DNA of 17,438 nt. Source: PALSA-612 sp964595575 (GTDB lineage Bacteria > Actinomycetota > Thermoleophilia > Gaiellales > Gaiellaceae). Position 1 is the first letter of the stretch. The number at the start of each line of letters is the position of its first letter. Below are positions 7,289 to 14,422 of the stretch, piece after piece. Position numbers and translations under genes: made by a program. The notes beneath the pieces were generated by a model. That model was not told the DNA's origin and did no database searches. It was given only the letters and a program-made list of their open reading frames with translations. The stretch covers positions 1 to 17,438 of the forward strand of contig CAZQRA010000052.1 of NCBI GenBank assembly GCA_964595575.1. The letters run 5' to 3'.

Positions 7289-8137
7289 GAGATCGAGGGC
7301 ACCCCCGGCATCGCCCCCCTGGACGTCGACGCCCAGGCCGTCTTCGCCGGCCGAAAGCGGCGCGACCGAGCCGAGCGCGCCCGCCCTGGACGACGTCTCC
7401 GCTCGCTCGCCTCCCACCGCAAGGGGAAGTACACCCGACCGCGGCTGGCGCCGCGCCTCCCCTCGGACGTGGCCGTGGACGCCACCTTGCGAGCGGCGGC
7501 CCTACGGGGAAGGGGCCTACCTCTGCGGGTCGAGCCCACCGACCTACGTCGGCGGGTGCGGGAGCACCGAGCGCCCTACGCGATCTGCTTCCTCGTCGAC
7601 AACTCCTGGTCGGTGCACGCCGACCGCATGGTGGAGAAGGTCAAGGGGATCGTCCTCCGCCTACTCGAGGACGCCGCCGGCCGGGGCGACAAGGTAGCGC
7701 TGGTCGCCTTCCGGGGCGGTACTCCCCAGGCCACCGTGGCTCTTCCCTTTACCACCAGCGCCGCCCTCGGACGACGGCGCCTGCGGGACATCCCCCTGAG
7801 CGGGCAGACCCCCCTCGCCGACGGCCTGCGCCGGGCCCGCCTCCTCCTCCGCCAGGAGCTGGCCAAGTACCAAAACGCCGTGCCGCTGGTGGTGGCAGTC
7901 ACGGACGGGGAGGCGACCGTGCCCCTGCGGCGGGGAGGCGACCCGGTGGCCGACGCTCTGGCGGAGGGAGCCCGCCTTCGGCGGTCGGGCATCCTCCTCG
8001 TCGTGGCCGATGCCTCCCGCTCCGGAGGCGGTTGCGCGGCCGACCTGGCCCGGGCGGGAGGCGGGATCTCGCTGCCGGTGGCGGATCTCGCCCCCGAGGC
8101 CATCGTCGAGCTCGCCGGGGAGAGAGGGGGACGGTGA
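7247..8137 (+). CDS. VWA/MIDAS domain protein (ChlD-like), expected as -1 frameshift extension of the ATPase
   Basis: This 296-codon extension contains a basic linker, an RKGKYTRPR segment like that before VWA domains of chelatase D subunits, then a VWA domain with a complete MIDAS: DNSWS (codons at 7598-7612), Thr in SGQTP (7808) and Asp in VTDGE (7904). MIDAS-bearing D subunits dock to AAA+ rings and carry the force to a client. There is no ATG, GTG or TTG in frame between the slippery site and GTG 7469, and starting at 7469 would drop about 74 residues of basic linker. The most economical reading is translation as a fusion with residues 1-347 of the ATPase, about 643 residues, close to the length of one-piece ChlD proteins. 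The stop overlaps the next start as GTGA. Confidence 0.85.
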   Translation, partial: SGPPRGEVGLDIEAEIEGTPGIAPLDVDAQAVFAGRKRRDRAERARPGRRLRSLASHRKGKYTRPRLAPRLPSDVAVDATLRAAALRGRGLPLRVEPTDLRRRVREHRAPYAICFLVDNSWSVHADRMVEKVKGIVLRLLEDAAGRGDKVALVAFRGGTPQATVALPFTTSAALGRRRLRDIPLSGQTPLADGLRRARLLLRQELAKYQNAVPLVVAVTDGEATVPLRRGGDPVADALAEGARLRRSGILLVVADASRSGGGCAADLARAGGGISLPVADLAPEAIVELAGERGGR

Positions 8138-8781
8138 GCCAAGCAGAGCTGGCCGTCCTGGAGGCGCTCTCCGACCCCCGCCTGGGAGCCCTCACCGACT
8201 CCGAGCTGGCCCGCGAGCTCCAAGCCCACGGCCTGGCCGCGCCTGGTCGGGGGCTTTCGTCCCCCGACCGCAGGCCCCAGGGGCCGGAGGGCGCCCTGGA
8301 GGTCGCCCGCGTCCTGGACGACGCCCGGCGGTCGCGGCCGATCGAGTGGGCGGCCCAGACGCTCACCTTCGGCGAGCTGCTCGATACCTTCGCCCGCTTC
8401 TGCGAGGAGGAGCTCGAGGACGTGACCGTGCTCGAGCGGGCCCCTGCCCGCCTCTACCTGGGCTGGCGCCGGGAGCGGGCAAGGGTCGAGCTGCGGGCCG
8501 GCCTCCTCTTCTGCGAGCGGCTGGCGGGGGAGAACCCCCTGCTCCTCCTGGGCGACCTCACCGATGCCGTGGTGGGGCGCCTCCTCGACAGCGCCGCCTT
8601 GCGCTCCCGGCTGGCCGTGTACGACCTCCTACGCCTGGAGAAGGTGAACACGGTGCGCTCGAGCATCTTCGTCCACTTCGAGTGGTTCCTGCGGGATGCC
8701 TACGGGGTCAAGGTCCTCCCTGCCCCCGCCTTCACCCAGGGCTTGATCGACCGGGGCGTGATCTCGCTCGGCTTCGGGTAG
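8134..8781 (+). CDS. Unknown protein coupled to the AAA+/VWA module
   Basis: I do not recognise this 215-residue protein. It is clearly coupled to the VWA gene: its GTG overlaps that stop as GTGA, and a purine-rich GGGGAGAGAGGGGG block lies just before it. It has no signal peptide or membrane segment. Residues 1-70 are charged and of low complexity, with a possible three-helix stretch. The remainder (about 71-215) looks like one folded domain: an acidic patch EEELED (91-96), a basic strand-like section YLGWRRERARVEL (108-120), a leucine-rich helix (134-170), an aromatic HFEWFLRDAYGV segment (181-192) and a C-terminal ISLGFG. It may be the adaptor or client-recognition factor of the AAA+/VWA complex; that is inference from operon position only. 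Confidence 0.8.
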   Translation: MSQAELAVLEALSDPRLGALTDSELARELQAHGLAAPGRGLSSPDRRPQGPEGALEVARVLDDARRSRPIEWAAQTLTFGELLDTFARFCEEELEDVTVLERAPARLYLGWRRERARVELRAGLLFCERLAGENPLLLLGDLTDAVVGRLLDSAALRSRLAVYDLLRLEKVNTVRSSIFVHFEWFLRDAYGVKVLPAPAFTQGLIDRGVISLGFG

Positions 8782-8822
8782 CCCAGGCCCGCCCGCGCCG
8801 AGAGGAAAGACGCACGAGGCGC

Positions 8823-10007
8823 TCACGCCAGGGGTCGCTCGGGAGCCTCCCGCGCACGCAGGCGCGCCCCGGAGAGGGTGACGCTGAGCGCGAGCAGGGC
8901 CCCGGCGAAGGCCACGATCAGCCACAGGGTGGCGTCGAAGTCGCCGGCAAGGTCGCGGGCGGCGCCCAGGGCGACGGGGGCCAGGGCGCTGGCCGTGTAG
9001 CCCACGCCCAGCATCATGGCCGCCACCGCTCCCACCTCCCCCGGGCGATCGGCCACGTCCAGCGGGAGCGTCATGACGAGCGGGAACAGGCCGCCCACGG
9101 CCACGCCCACGAGGGCGGCTCCCAGCCAGGCCGCGGCCGGAAGGGCGGTCAGCACCGCCGATCCCGCCAGGTAGACGGAGGCGAAGGCTGCGAGGTACGC
9201 CCGCCTCGAGCCGTAGCGGTCAGCGAGCCAGGGAACGAGCAAGGTGGTCGAGAGGGCGGACACGTTGACGACGCCGATCAAGGCCCCGGCCCTCGCTTCG
9301 CTCCACCCTCGCTCGACGTAGGCATCAGGGAGCCAGGAGCTGAGGCCGTAGAACACGCAGGACATGACCGCGAAGATCGCCGCCAGGTGCCAGGCGACCC
9401 CGCTTCGCCAAGGAAGCCGTACGGGCCGAGCCTCCGGCCGCACGTGAGCCGGCTCCCGGTGGGTGACAACGATCCAGACGAGGGCGAGGAGGAGGGTCAC
9501 CAGGCTGAAGCTCGCCAGCGCCCACCGCCAGCTCCCCAGGGCGGCGGCGATGGGTACCGCCAAGGCGGAGGAGAGCGCCGATCCCCCGTTGATGCCTGTG
9601 GCGTAGACCCCCGTGGCGAAGGCGGGGCGGTGGGGAAAGCGCTCCTTCACGGCCACGGGCATGAGCGTCTGAGCCAAGCCCATCCCTAGGCCGACACCGA
9701 AGGTGAGGGCGACGACCCAGGCGGCGCCGGGGACGACCGCTCGACCGAGCCCGAAGAGCGCGATCGCCGCCAGGCACGCCGCCACCGCCACCCGCGTCCC
9801 GTAGCGGCGGACGAGGTAGGGCGCAGGGGGCGCGAACAGGCCCATGCAGAGCACGGGGATGGTGCCGAGAAGCCCAGCCACCGCGTGGGAGACGGCCAGG
9901 TCCTCCTGGATCTCGGGCATGAGCGGCCCCACGCCCACGAGCTGGGGACGGAGAGAGAGCGCCGCCAAGAAGAGGCCGGCGAGGAGAGCGAGGCGAGTCC
10001 GGCGCAC
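8823..10007 (-). CDS. MFS transporter, CynX/NimT-like
   Basis: The product has 394 residues and about 12 hydrophobic segments in two halves, the usual MFS plan. The first helix carries SLRPQLVGVGPLMPEIQEDL, as in the cyanate transporter CynX / NimT branch, followed by a loop with YLVRRYGTR in the MFS loop 2-3 signature place; the second half has WLADRYGSRRAYL as the equivalent motif. The start is GTG at 10007; an in-frame TAG is absent upstream so longer readings exist, but they run into low-complexity arginine-rich shadow sequence. It converges on the unknown gene at 8134-8781 and diverges from the small gene at 10094. The substrate is unknown; anions or small organic acids are typical for the branch. 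Confidence 0.87.
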   Translation of the reverse strand: MRRTRLALLAGLFLAALSLRPQLVGVGPLMPEIQEDLAVSHAVAGLLGTIPVLCMGLFAPPAPYLVRRYGTRVAVAACLAAIALFGLGRAVVPGAAWVVALTFGVGLGMGLAQTLMPVAVKERFPHRPAFATGVYATGINGGSALSSALAVPIAAALGSWRWALASFSLVTLLLALVWIVVTHREPAHVRPEARPVRLPWRSGVAWHLAAIFAVMSCVFYGLSSWLPDAYVERGWSEARAGALIGVVNVSALSTTLLVPWLADRYGSRRAYLAAFASVYLAGSAVLTALPAAAWLGAALVGVAVGGLFPLVMTLPLDVADRPGEVGAVAAMMLGVGYTASALAPVALGAARDLAGDFDATLWLIVAFAGALLALSVTLSGARLRAREAPERPLA

Positions 10008-10093
10008 GCTAGGAGCCCTCGGTCCTTCCGCTCTTCTCCGCCAGCGTCGTCTCCTCCTCCGGTAGCCGCTCGATCGTAGTAGAGTCGGCGTCA

Positions 10094-10426
10094 GTGCTCG
10101 TCCGCCTTCTCCTGTGGAGCCTGGCCGACGCCCAGACGACGCTCGAGGAGCTGCGCCGGGCGCTCCGCGACGAGATCGTCGACGAGGCGGCCAACCTGCC
10201 CGGCCTCCGGCTGAAGCTCTGGGTCTCCAACGAGGCCGGTGAGCGCTTCGGCGTCCTGGAGCTGTGGGAGTCGGCCGACATGGCCGTGCTGCCCGCCAAC
10301 GTCCGGGAGCGAGAGCTCCTGGGCAAGGATCCCGAGGTGGGAGAGGAGTTCGACCTCGAGGCCTCCATCGAGGGCCGCTTCCTGGACGAGGAGCTCTCCC
10401 GGCGGGGAGCGGCGCTGGAGGAGTAA
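10094..10426 (+). CDS. Small protein, possibly a dimeric alpha/beta-barrel (YdhR/ABM-like)
   Basis: Encodes 110 residues from GTG 10094. The pattern of a first strand (LVRLLLWSL), a long amphipathic helix (about 15-34), then strands LRLKLWVSN and ERFGVLELWES, followed by a helix with ANVRERELLG resembles ferredoxin-like dimeric alpha/beta-barrel proteins such as putative mono-oxygenases or heme-binding proteins. I cannot name a function. No Shine-Dalgarno is visible, so the mRNA may be leaderless. It stands alone between a divergent MFS gene and a convergent FAH-family gene. The fold assignment is pattern-based and uncertain, but amphipathic patterning and codon use support real coding. Confidence 0.65.
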   Translation: MLVRLLLWSLADAQTTLEELRRALRDEIVDEAANLPGLRLKLWVSNEAGERFGVLELWESADMAVLPANVRERELLGKDPEVGEEFDLEASIEGRFLDEELSRRGAALEE

Positions 10427-10429
10427 GGG

Positions 10430-10444
10430 GCCGGGCTACCCGGC
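10430..10444. terminator. Hairpin shared by two convergent genes
   Basis: GCCGGG (10430-10435) and CCCGGC (10439-10444) form a perfect 6-bp stem with a CTA loop. It lies 3 nt after the plus-strand stop and, on the minus strand, its loop is the TAG stop codon of the FAH-family gene. A bidirectional terminator is likely, although no T-run follows on either strand. Confidence 0.42.
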
Positions 10445-11086
10445 AACCACGGGGTTGGTGAGGGCTCCCAGGCCCTCGATCTCGATCGTGATTTCGTCGC
10501 CCGGCTTGAGCAGCACGGGGGGATCGCGGAACACGCCCACGCCGGCCGGGGTGCCGGTGGCGATGAGGTCGCCCGGCTCCAGGGTGATCGCCTGGCTGAT
10601 AAAGGCGATGAGCTCGGCCACCGAGAACACCATGTTGGCGGTGGACGAGTCCTGCATCACCCGACCGTTCAGGATGGCGCGGATGGAGAGCGCCTGGGGG
10701 TCGGGCACCTCGGAGGCGGCGACGAGCCTCGGCCCCACCGGGCAGAAGGTATCGAGCGACTTTCCGCGCACCCACTGCTTGTCGGAGAACTGCAGGTCGC
10801 GCGCCGACACGTCGTTCACGCACACGTAGCCGGCCACCGCCTCGAGGGCGTTCTCCACCGATACGCCGCGCAGGCGCCGCCCGATGACGACGCCCAGCTC
10901 CGCCTCGTAGTCGACCTGCTGGGTGATGGGCGGGATCACGATCGGCTCGCCCGGCCCGATCAAGGCATTCGGCCACTTGGCGAAGAGGAGCGGCCGCTCG
11001 GGGAGCGCCACCCCCTGCTCCTCCGCGTGGTCCCGGTAGTTGAGCCCGATGCAGATGATCTTCTGGGGACGGTCGATGGGAAGCAC
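10436..11086 (-). CDS. Fumarylacetoacetate hydrolase-family protein (acylpyruvate / diketo-sugar-acid hydrolase type)
   Basis: At 216 residues this is the compact FAH form. It has KIICIGLNYRDHAEE at the N-terminus, the metal-binding YEAELGVVIG, a NDVSARDLQ segment, KSLDTFCPVGP with the active-site region, and the terminal TGTPAGVG and GDEITIEIEGLG blocks. Such enzymes cleave C-C bonds of beta-diketo acids, for example acylpyruvates or 2,4-diketo-3-deoxy-L-rhamnonate/fuconate, the latter giving pyruvate and L-lactate. The GTG start is 9 nt after the stop of the LutC-like gene, so it is the last gene of the lactate operon. This location makes a lactate-yielding diketo-acid hydrolase attractive. 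Oxaloacetate decarboxylase-type activity is an alternative. Confidence 0.9.
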   Translation of the reverse strand: MLPIDRPQKIICIGLNYRDHAEEQGVALPERPLLFAKWPNALIGPGEPIVIPPITQQVDYEAELGVVIGRRLRGVSVENALEAVAGYVCVNDVSARDLQFSDKQWVRGKSLDTFCPVGPRLVAASEVPDPQALSIRAILNGRVMQDSSTANMVFSVAELIAFISQAITLEPGDLIATGTPAGVGVFRDPPVLLKPGDEITIEIEGLGALTNPVVAG

Positions 11087-11095
11087 GGAGCAACC

Positions 11096-11491
11096 CTAAC
11101 CTCTGTCCTGGGGGGAAGTGAGGACAACGTGCACCTCCCCCGGCCCGTGGACCCCCACCACAAGCCGCTGCTCGATGTCGGCGCTGCGGCTGGGGCCGGT
11201 GACGATGGCAAGGGCGCTGGGAAGGTCGCCGCCGAGGGCCGCCAAGAGCTCCTCCAGGCCGGGCAGGATACGGTCCTCGGCGAGCAGGGAGACGTGCGCC
11301 TCGGGGAGCAGCGAGCGGGCCCGCGGCTCCTCCGGCGAGGCGGCCAGGACGACGCTGCCCGTATCGGCGAGACCGTGGAGGGCGCGGGAGACCCCGGCCC
11401 CCTCGATGGCCGGGACCGCGCCCCGATGGACGCAAAAGCCGGCCGCCTCGGCGTTGCGGACGAACTCCTCCACCAGGCTGCGTTCGCTCAC
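11096..11491 (-). CDS. lutC: LutC-like LUD-domain protein (L-lactate utilisation), short
   Basis: The 131-residue product carries LUD-domain features of the LutC/YkgG type: GLADTGSVVLAAS, LLPEAHVSLLAEDRILPG and TGPSRSADIEQRLVVGVHGPGEVHVVL. With LutA and LutB it forms the complex that oxidises L-lactate to pyruvate. Characterised LutC proteins are roughly 230-240 residues, so this copy is short, missing most of the N-terminal region, though the conserved C-terminal half is intact. The GTG overlaps the LutB stop as GTGA. It may be a natural short variant as in many actinobacterial operons rather than damaged. Confidence 0.88.
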   Translation of the reverse strand: MSERSLVEEFVRNAEAAGFCVHRGAVPAIEGAGVSRALHGLADTGSVVLAASPEEPRARSLLPEAHVSLLAEDRILPGLEELLAALGGDLPSALAIVTGPSRSADIEQRLVVGVHGPGEVHVVLTSPQDRG

Positions 11492-12876
11492 CGGCGGTCG
11501 CGGTAGCGGCGGCGGGCGAGCCTAGGCAGCGTCCGTCCGGCCGCCCAGGCCCGCCCGGGGCCGGCCAGGCAGGCGAGGGGCTGGAGCAGGCGGGCAAGGG
11601 CGGTGGAGACCCGATAGCCGGCAGGCAACGACCAGGCAAGCGACCACAGGGCGAAGGCCAGCCGCTCCCCCAGGGGCGCCACGCCTCCCTCGACGAGGTC
11701 GCGCCGTAGCTCCAGCAAGAGCTCGTGCAGCGGGATCTTGACCGGGCAGGCGTCGGTACAGGCCCCGCACAGGGAGGAGGCGTGGGGAAGGTCGGCCGCC
11801 CGCTCGAGGCCGGCGAGCAGGGGCACGAGCACTGCCCCCATCGGGCCCGAGTAGACGGGGCCGTAGGCGGCCCCGCCGGTCTTGCGGTAGATCGGACACA
11901 CGTTCAAGCAGGCCCCGCAGCGGATACAGGCGAGCATCTCCCGGTAGCGACCGCCAAGAAGCTGGGAGCGACCGTTGTCCACGATCACCACGTGAAGCTC
12001 CTCAGGGCCGTCCTCCTCTCCCGGCCGGCGGGGGCCGGTGATGATGGTGGTGTAGGCGGTGAGGGGCTGGCCGGTGCCGCTGCGGGCGAGCAGCCGGAGC
12101 AGCACGGCCAGGTCGGACAGGGTGGCGACGAGCCGCTCCATACCGATCAAGGCCACGTGCACGCGGGGGAGGGCGCTGACCAGCCTGGCGTTCCCCTCGT
12201 TGGTGACGAGCACGATGGAGCCGGTCTCGCAGACGCCGAAGTTGGCGCCGGTGATGCCGACCTCGGCCCTGAGGAAGGTGTCCCTGAGCTGGCGGCGGGC
12301 CGCCTGCAGGAGGGAGGGGATCTCGGGGGGTACCTCCTGCCCCTCTACCCGGGAGAGGAGCTCGGCCGCGTCTTCCTTCGTCTTCTCGATGGCGGGGGCG
12401 ATGATGTGCACGGGGTGCTCGCCGGCCAGTTGGAGCAGGTACTCGCCCAGGTCTGTCTCCACCGCCCGCACCCCAGCCGCCGCCAGCGCCCGGTTGAGGC
12501 CGATCTCCTCCGACACCATGGACTTGGACTTGGCGGCCAGGGTGGCTCCCGCCTGCCGGCAGACCTCGACCACGTAGGCGCTTGCCTCCTCCCCGCTGCG
12601 GGCGAGCACGGCCCGCCCGCCCCGCTCCGCTACCGCCTCCTGGAAACGGGCGACGTGAGCCTCCAGATCGTCGATCACCCGCATCCGCGCCTCGTGCGCC
12701 CGGCGCCGTAGCTCCTCCACGTCAGGAAGCGCAGCCCAGGCCTCCAGACGGTTGCGCATGAGGCGGGCGGTGGAGGAGTCGAGGGCTGCCTCCACGTGGG
12801 GGTCGGCCAGCTTGAGCCGGGCGATCTCCCGGAACTCCCCCCGCGGCCGAGCGAGGCCCACGGGCGTCCCGCTCAC
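11488..12876 (-). CDS. lutB: LutB-like iron-sulfur LUD-domain protein
   Basis: A 462-residue protein with an N-terminal LUD domain (about 60-300), including AAKSKSMVSEEIGLN and TGANFGVCETGSIVL, followed by two ferredoxin-type clusters: CIRCGACLNVCP (317-328) and CGACTDACP (370-378). This is the layout of LutB/YkgF, the cluster-bearing middle component of the L-lactate oxidation complex. It starts at GTG 12876, overlapping the LutA stop as GTGA with a G-rich block before it, and its own stop overlaps LutC. The C-terminal 80 residues are arginine- and leucine-rich. Cytoplasmic, probably membrane-peripheral through electron transfer partners. Confidence 0.93.
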   Translation of the reverse strand: MSGTPVGLARPRGEFREIARLKLADPHVEAALDSSTARLMRNRLEAWAALPDVEELRRRAHEARMRVIDDLEAHVARFQEAVAERGGRAVLARSGEEASAYVVEVCRQAGATLAAKSKSMVSEEIGLNRALAAAGVRAVETDLGEYLLQLAGEHPVHIIAPAIEKTKEDAAELLSRVEGQEVPPEIPSLLQAARRQLRDTFLRAEVGITGANFGVCETGSIVLVTNEGNARLVSALPRVHVALIGMERLVATLSDLAVLLRLLARSGTGQPLTAYTTIITGPRRPGEEDGPEELHVVIVDNGRSQLLGGRYREMLACIRCGACLNVCPIYRKTGGAAYGPVYSGPMGAVLVPLLAGLERAADLPHASSLCGACTDACPVKIPLHELLLELRRDLVEGGVAPLGERLAFALWSLAWSLPAGYRVSTALARLLQPLACLAGPGRAWAAGRTLPRLARRRYRDRR

Positions 12877-13592
12877 GGGCCGACCCCCCGGGCCAGGGCC
12901 GTGGCCAGGTGGACGAGGGGGACGGCGGTGCCGGCGCGCTCGGCCCGGCCGCGCAGGTGCATGAGGCAGCCGGGGTCGGCGGTGACCAGGGCATCCGCGC
13001 TCGCCGCTCCGGCCAGCTTGTCGTCGGCCATGGCCACCGACACCTCGGGCTGGCGCACGGAGAAGGTGCCGCCGAAGCCGCAGCAGAGGTCGGGCCGGGG
13101 AAGCGGCACGAGCTCGGCGCCAGAGCGCTGGAGTAGCCGGCGGGGAGGGTCGACGACGCGCAGCTCGCGCAGCATGTGGCAGGAGTCGTGGTAGGCGAGG
13201 CGGCGGCCCTCGTTCCGGCGCGGTACGTCGGCACCGCGGGCGTCGAGGAAGGCCGAGAGCTCCCAGACGTCGAACGGCTCGCAGCCGAGGAGATCGGGGA
13301 GGAAGCGAGAGGCCATGGTCGCGCACGATCCCGAGGGGACCACCACCGGCAGCTCCCTCGAGAAGGCGCGGGCGAAGGTGCGCGCCATCCGCCGCGCCGC
13401 CCGGCGGTGCCCGGCGTTGAAGGCCGGCTGCCCGCAGCAGACCTGGTCGAGCGGGAACACGACCTCGAGCCCGGCCGCCCGCAGGAGGGCCTCGGCGTCG
13501 GCCACCGCCTCCGGGAACACGAGGTCGCCGAGGCAGGTGGCAAAGAGCTGCACCCGCTCCACGGGGAGAGACTCTACGCGGAGGCAGCGCAT
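12873..13592 (-). CDS. lutA: LutA-like CCG-domain protein (L-lactate utilisation)
   Basis: A 239-residue protein with the two cysteine-rich CCG repeats of LutA/YkgE/GlcF proteins: QVCCGQPAFNAG in the first half and DLCCGFGGTFSV in the second, plus ATCLGD, PSGSC, HDSCHM and DPGCLMHL cysteines. These ligate the iron-sulfur centre that passes electrons during L-lactate oxidation. ATG 13592 gives a 10-residue lead before the conserved core; GTG 13562 would start right at the core, and neither has a clear ribosome binding site, so a leaderless message is possible. A frame open further upstream is low-complexity and not conserved in character. First gene of lutABC plus the FAH-family hydrolase. Confidence 0.92.
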   Translation of the reverse strand: MRCLRVESLPVERVQLFATCLGDLVFPEAVADAEALLRAAGLEVVFPLDQVCCGQPAFNAGHRRAARRMARTFARAFSRELPVVVPSGSCATMASRFLPDLLGCEPFDVWELSAFLDARGADVPRRNEGRRLAYHDSCHMLRELRVVDPPRRLLQRSGAELVPLPRPDLCCGFGGTFSVRQPEVSVAMADDKLAGAASADALVTADPGCLMHLRGRAERAGTAVPLVHLATALARGVGP

Positions 13593-13614
13593 GACTGTTT
13601 CGACATACGGCCGT

Positions 13615-13645
13615 CCGCTGCCTTGAAAGGGCGCACAGGCAGCGG
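13615..13645. promoter_or_regulatory. Candidate operator upstream of lutA (8-bp inverted repeat)
   Basis: CCGCTGCC (13615-13622) and GGCAGCGG (13638-13645) are perfect inverted copies 15 bp apart, ending 23 bp before the lutA ATG. A further half-site GGCAGCG occurs at 13583-13589, just inside lutA. The position over the presumed promoter suggests a repressor site for the lactate operon, although a transcribed hairpin is also possible. A second small hairpin GCGGT-CGAA-ACCGC is at 13684-13697. Confidence 0.4.
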
Positions 13646-13701
13646 CACACTGCGGTGGGGCCGAGAAAGGAGACCGTCGCCTTGCGGTCGAAACCGCCAC
13701 T

Positions 13702-14240
13702 ATGGCCGACGAAGCGCGCCGTCCGTGGATGAACGCGGAGGAGTGGATGAACGCCGAGGAGTTGTCGTCCCCTCGCCATCCGCCGAGCCCGGCCCGACCC
13801 GAGGTCGACCTCGGCCCTATCAGCCCGGAGCTCGTCCTCGTCGATCCCGAGCTGGCCCGGCTGGCGCGCGCCCTCCTACCCGACGCCCTCACGGTACCGA
13901 GTGGACAGAGCCTCCCCCGCCGGAGCCCCGCCCGCCCATCGGCGAGACCGCCGCCCCAGCACCTGCCGCCCCGGCACGTATCGAGGGCGCGCGCGCCGCG
14001 TCCAGCGGGAGGAGACTTCCGTTTGGCCTGCGCCGGCTGAGCCGTGCCGTAGCCGCTGCCCTCCTCTTGAGCGTGCCTGCGGTGCTAGCCGCCGGGGCCT
14101 TGCTGCCGAGATCCGACCGGCCGTACCTCGCACCGATCCCTGCGGGAGGAAAGCCCACGTCCGGGTTCGACGAGACGGGGCAGCCCGCCGGCCGCCCCGT
14201 CTGTCCAGCCACCGACGGGAGGTCGCTCAACGCACCGTGA
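13702..14240 (+). pseudogene. Frameshifted gene for a single-pass membrane protein
   Basis: From ATG 13702 the frame reads MADEARRPWMNAEEW and a DLGPISPELVLVDPELARLARALLP block, which looks like real protein. After about 13890 this frame turns into arginine/proline-rich shadow sequence, while the -1 frame becomes protein-like: WTEPPPPEPRPP, a proline/alanine linker, then a basic-flanked hydrophobic segment (AVAAALLLSVPAVLAAGALL, about 14050-14105) and a short extracellular tail to TGA 14240. Together they resemble an intracellular N-terminus, linker and one membrane helix of a hypothetical actinobacterial protein, seemingly cut short after the helix. The break needs one -1 shift near 13890-13900; no slippery heptamer is there, so decay or a sequencing error is more likely than programmed shifting. 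Confidence 0.5.
13726..13761 (+). repeat. Tandem 18-bp repeat
   Basis: TGGATGAACGCGGAGGAG (13726-13743) is followed directly by a copy differing at one base (13744-13761). In frame it duplicates the residues WMNAEE near the N-terminus of the broken membrane-protein gene. It looks like a recent replication-slippage duplication. Confidence 0.85.
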
Positions 14241-14352
14241 GCGTAGTCGCCATCCCCAGCTGGTAGTGGCCGGGGATGTTGCAGATCAGGAGGTACTTTC
14301 CTCGCTCCATCAACCAGGACACAGTACTCGCCTCTCGGGTGCAGGCGTCCAT
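14227..14352 (-). pseudogene. Cupredoxin C-terminal remnant with type 1 copper motif
   Basis: On the minus strand a 41-codon reading ends in GKYLLICNIPGHYQLGM and TLTVR before TGA. The spacing C-x4-H-x4-M (Cys24, His29, Met34) is the copper-binding end of sulfocyanin-like cupredoxins, secreted electron carriers. Upstream in frame there is an ATG at 14352 and then a TAG (14376-14374), so the N-terminal half of the fold, including the first copper ligand His and any signal peptide, is missing. The piece is too short to fold, hence a pseudogene remnant. It overlaps the tail end of the broken plus-strand gene. Confidence 0.68.
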
Positions 14353-14422
14353 CACCTGGGCCGGCACCACCAGCTACATGACGGGGATGAGGCCTTCGAC
14401 ACGAGGGGCTGCGCCACCTGGC

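Noticed and set aside
7469..8137. Independent VWA protein starting at GTG 7469
   Set aside because: It would lose the basic linker and GKYTRPR segment expected before the domain, and lacks a clear ribosome binding site. It cannot be fully excluded.
6207..8137. Housekeeping cobalt or magnesium chelatase
   Set aside because: Not excluded biochemically, but no large subunit or tetrapyrrole gene is nearby and the module is coupled to a TPP enzyme, so I kept the call at family level.
8782..8822. Terminator between the unknown gene and the convergent MFS gene
   Set aside because: No stem of useful length in these 41 bp.
10008..11639. Upstream extension of the MFS open frame across lutC and the FAH gene
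   Set aside because: The extension is arginine/proline-rich shadow sequence; MFS similarity begins at GTG 10007 and real genes occupy the other frame.
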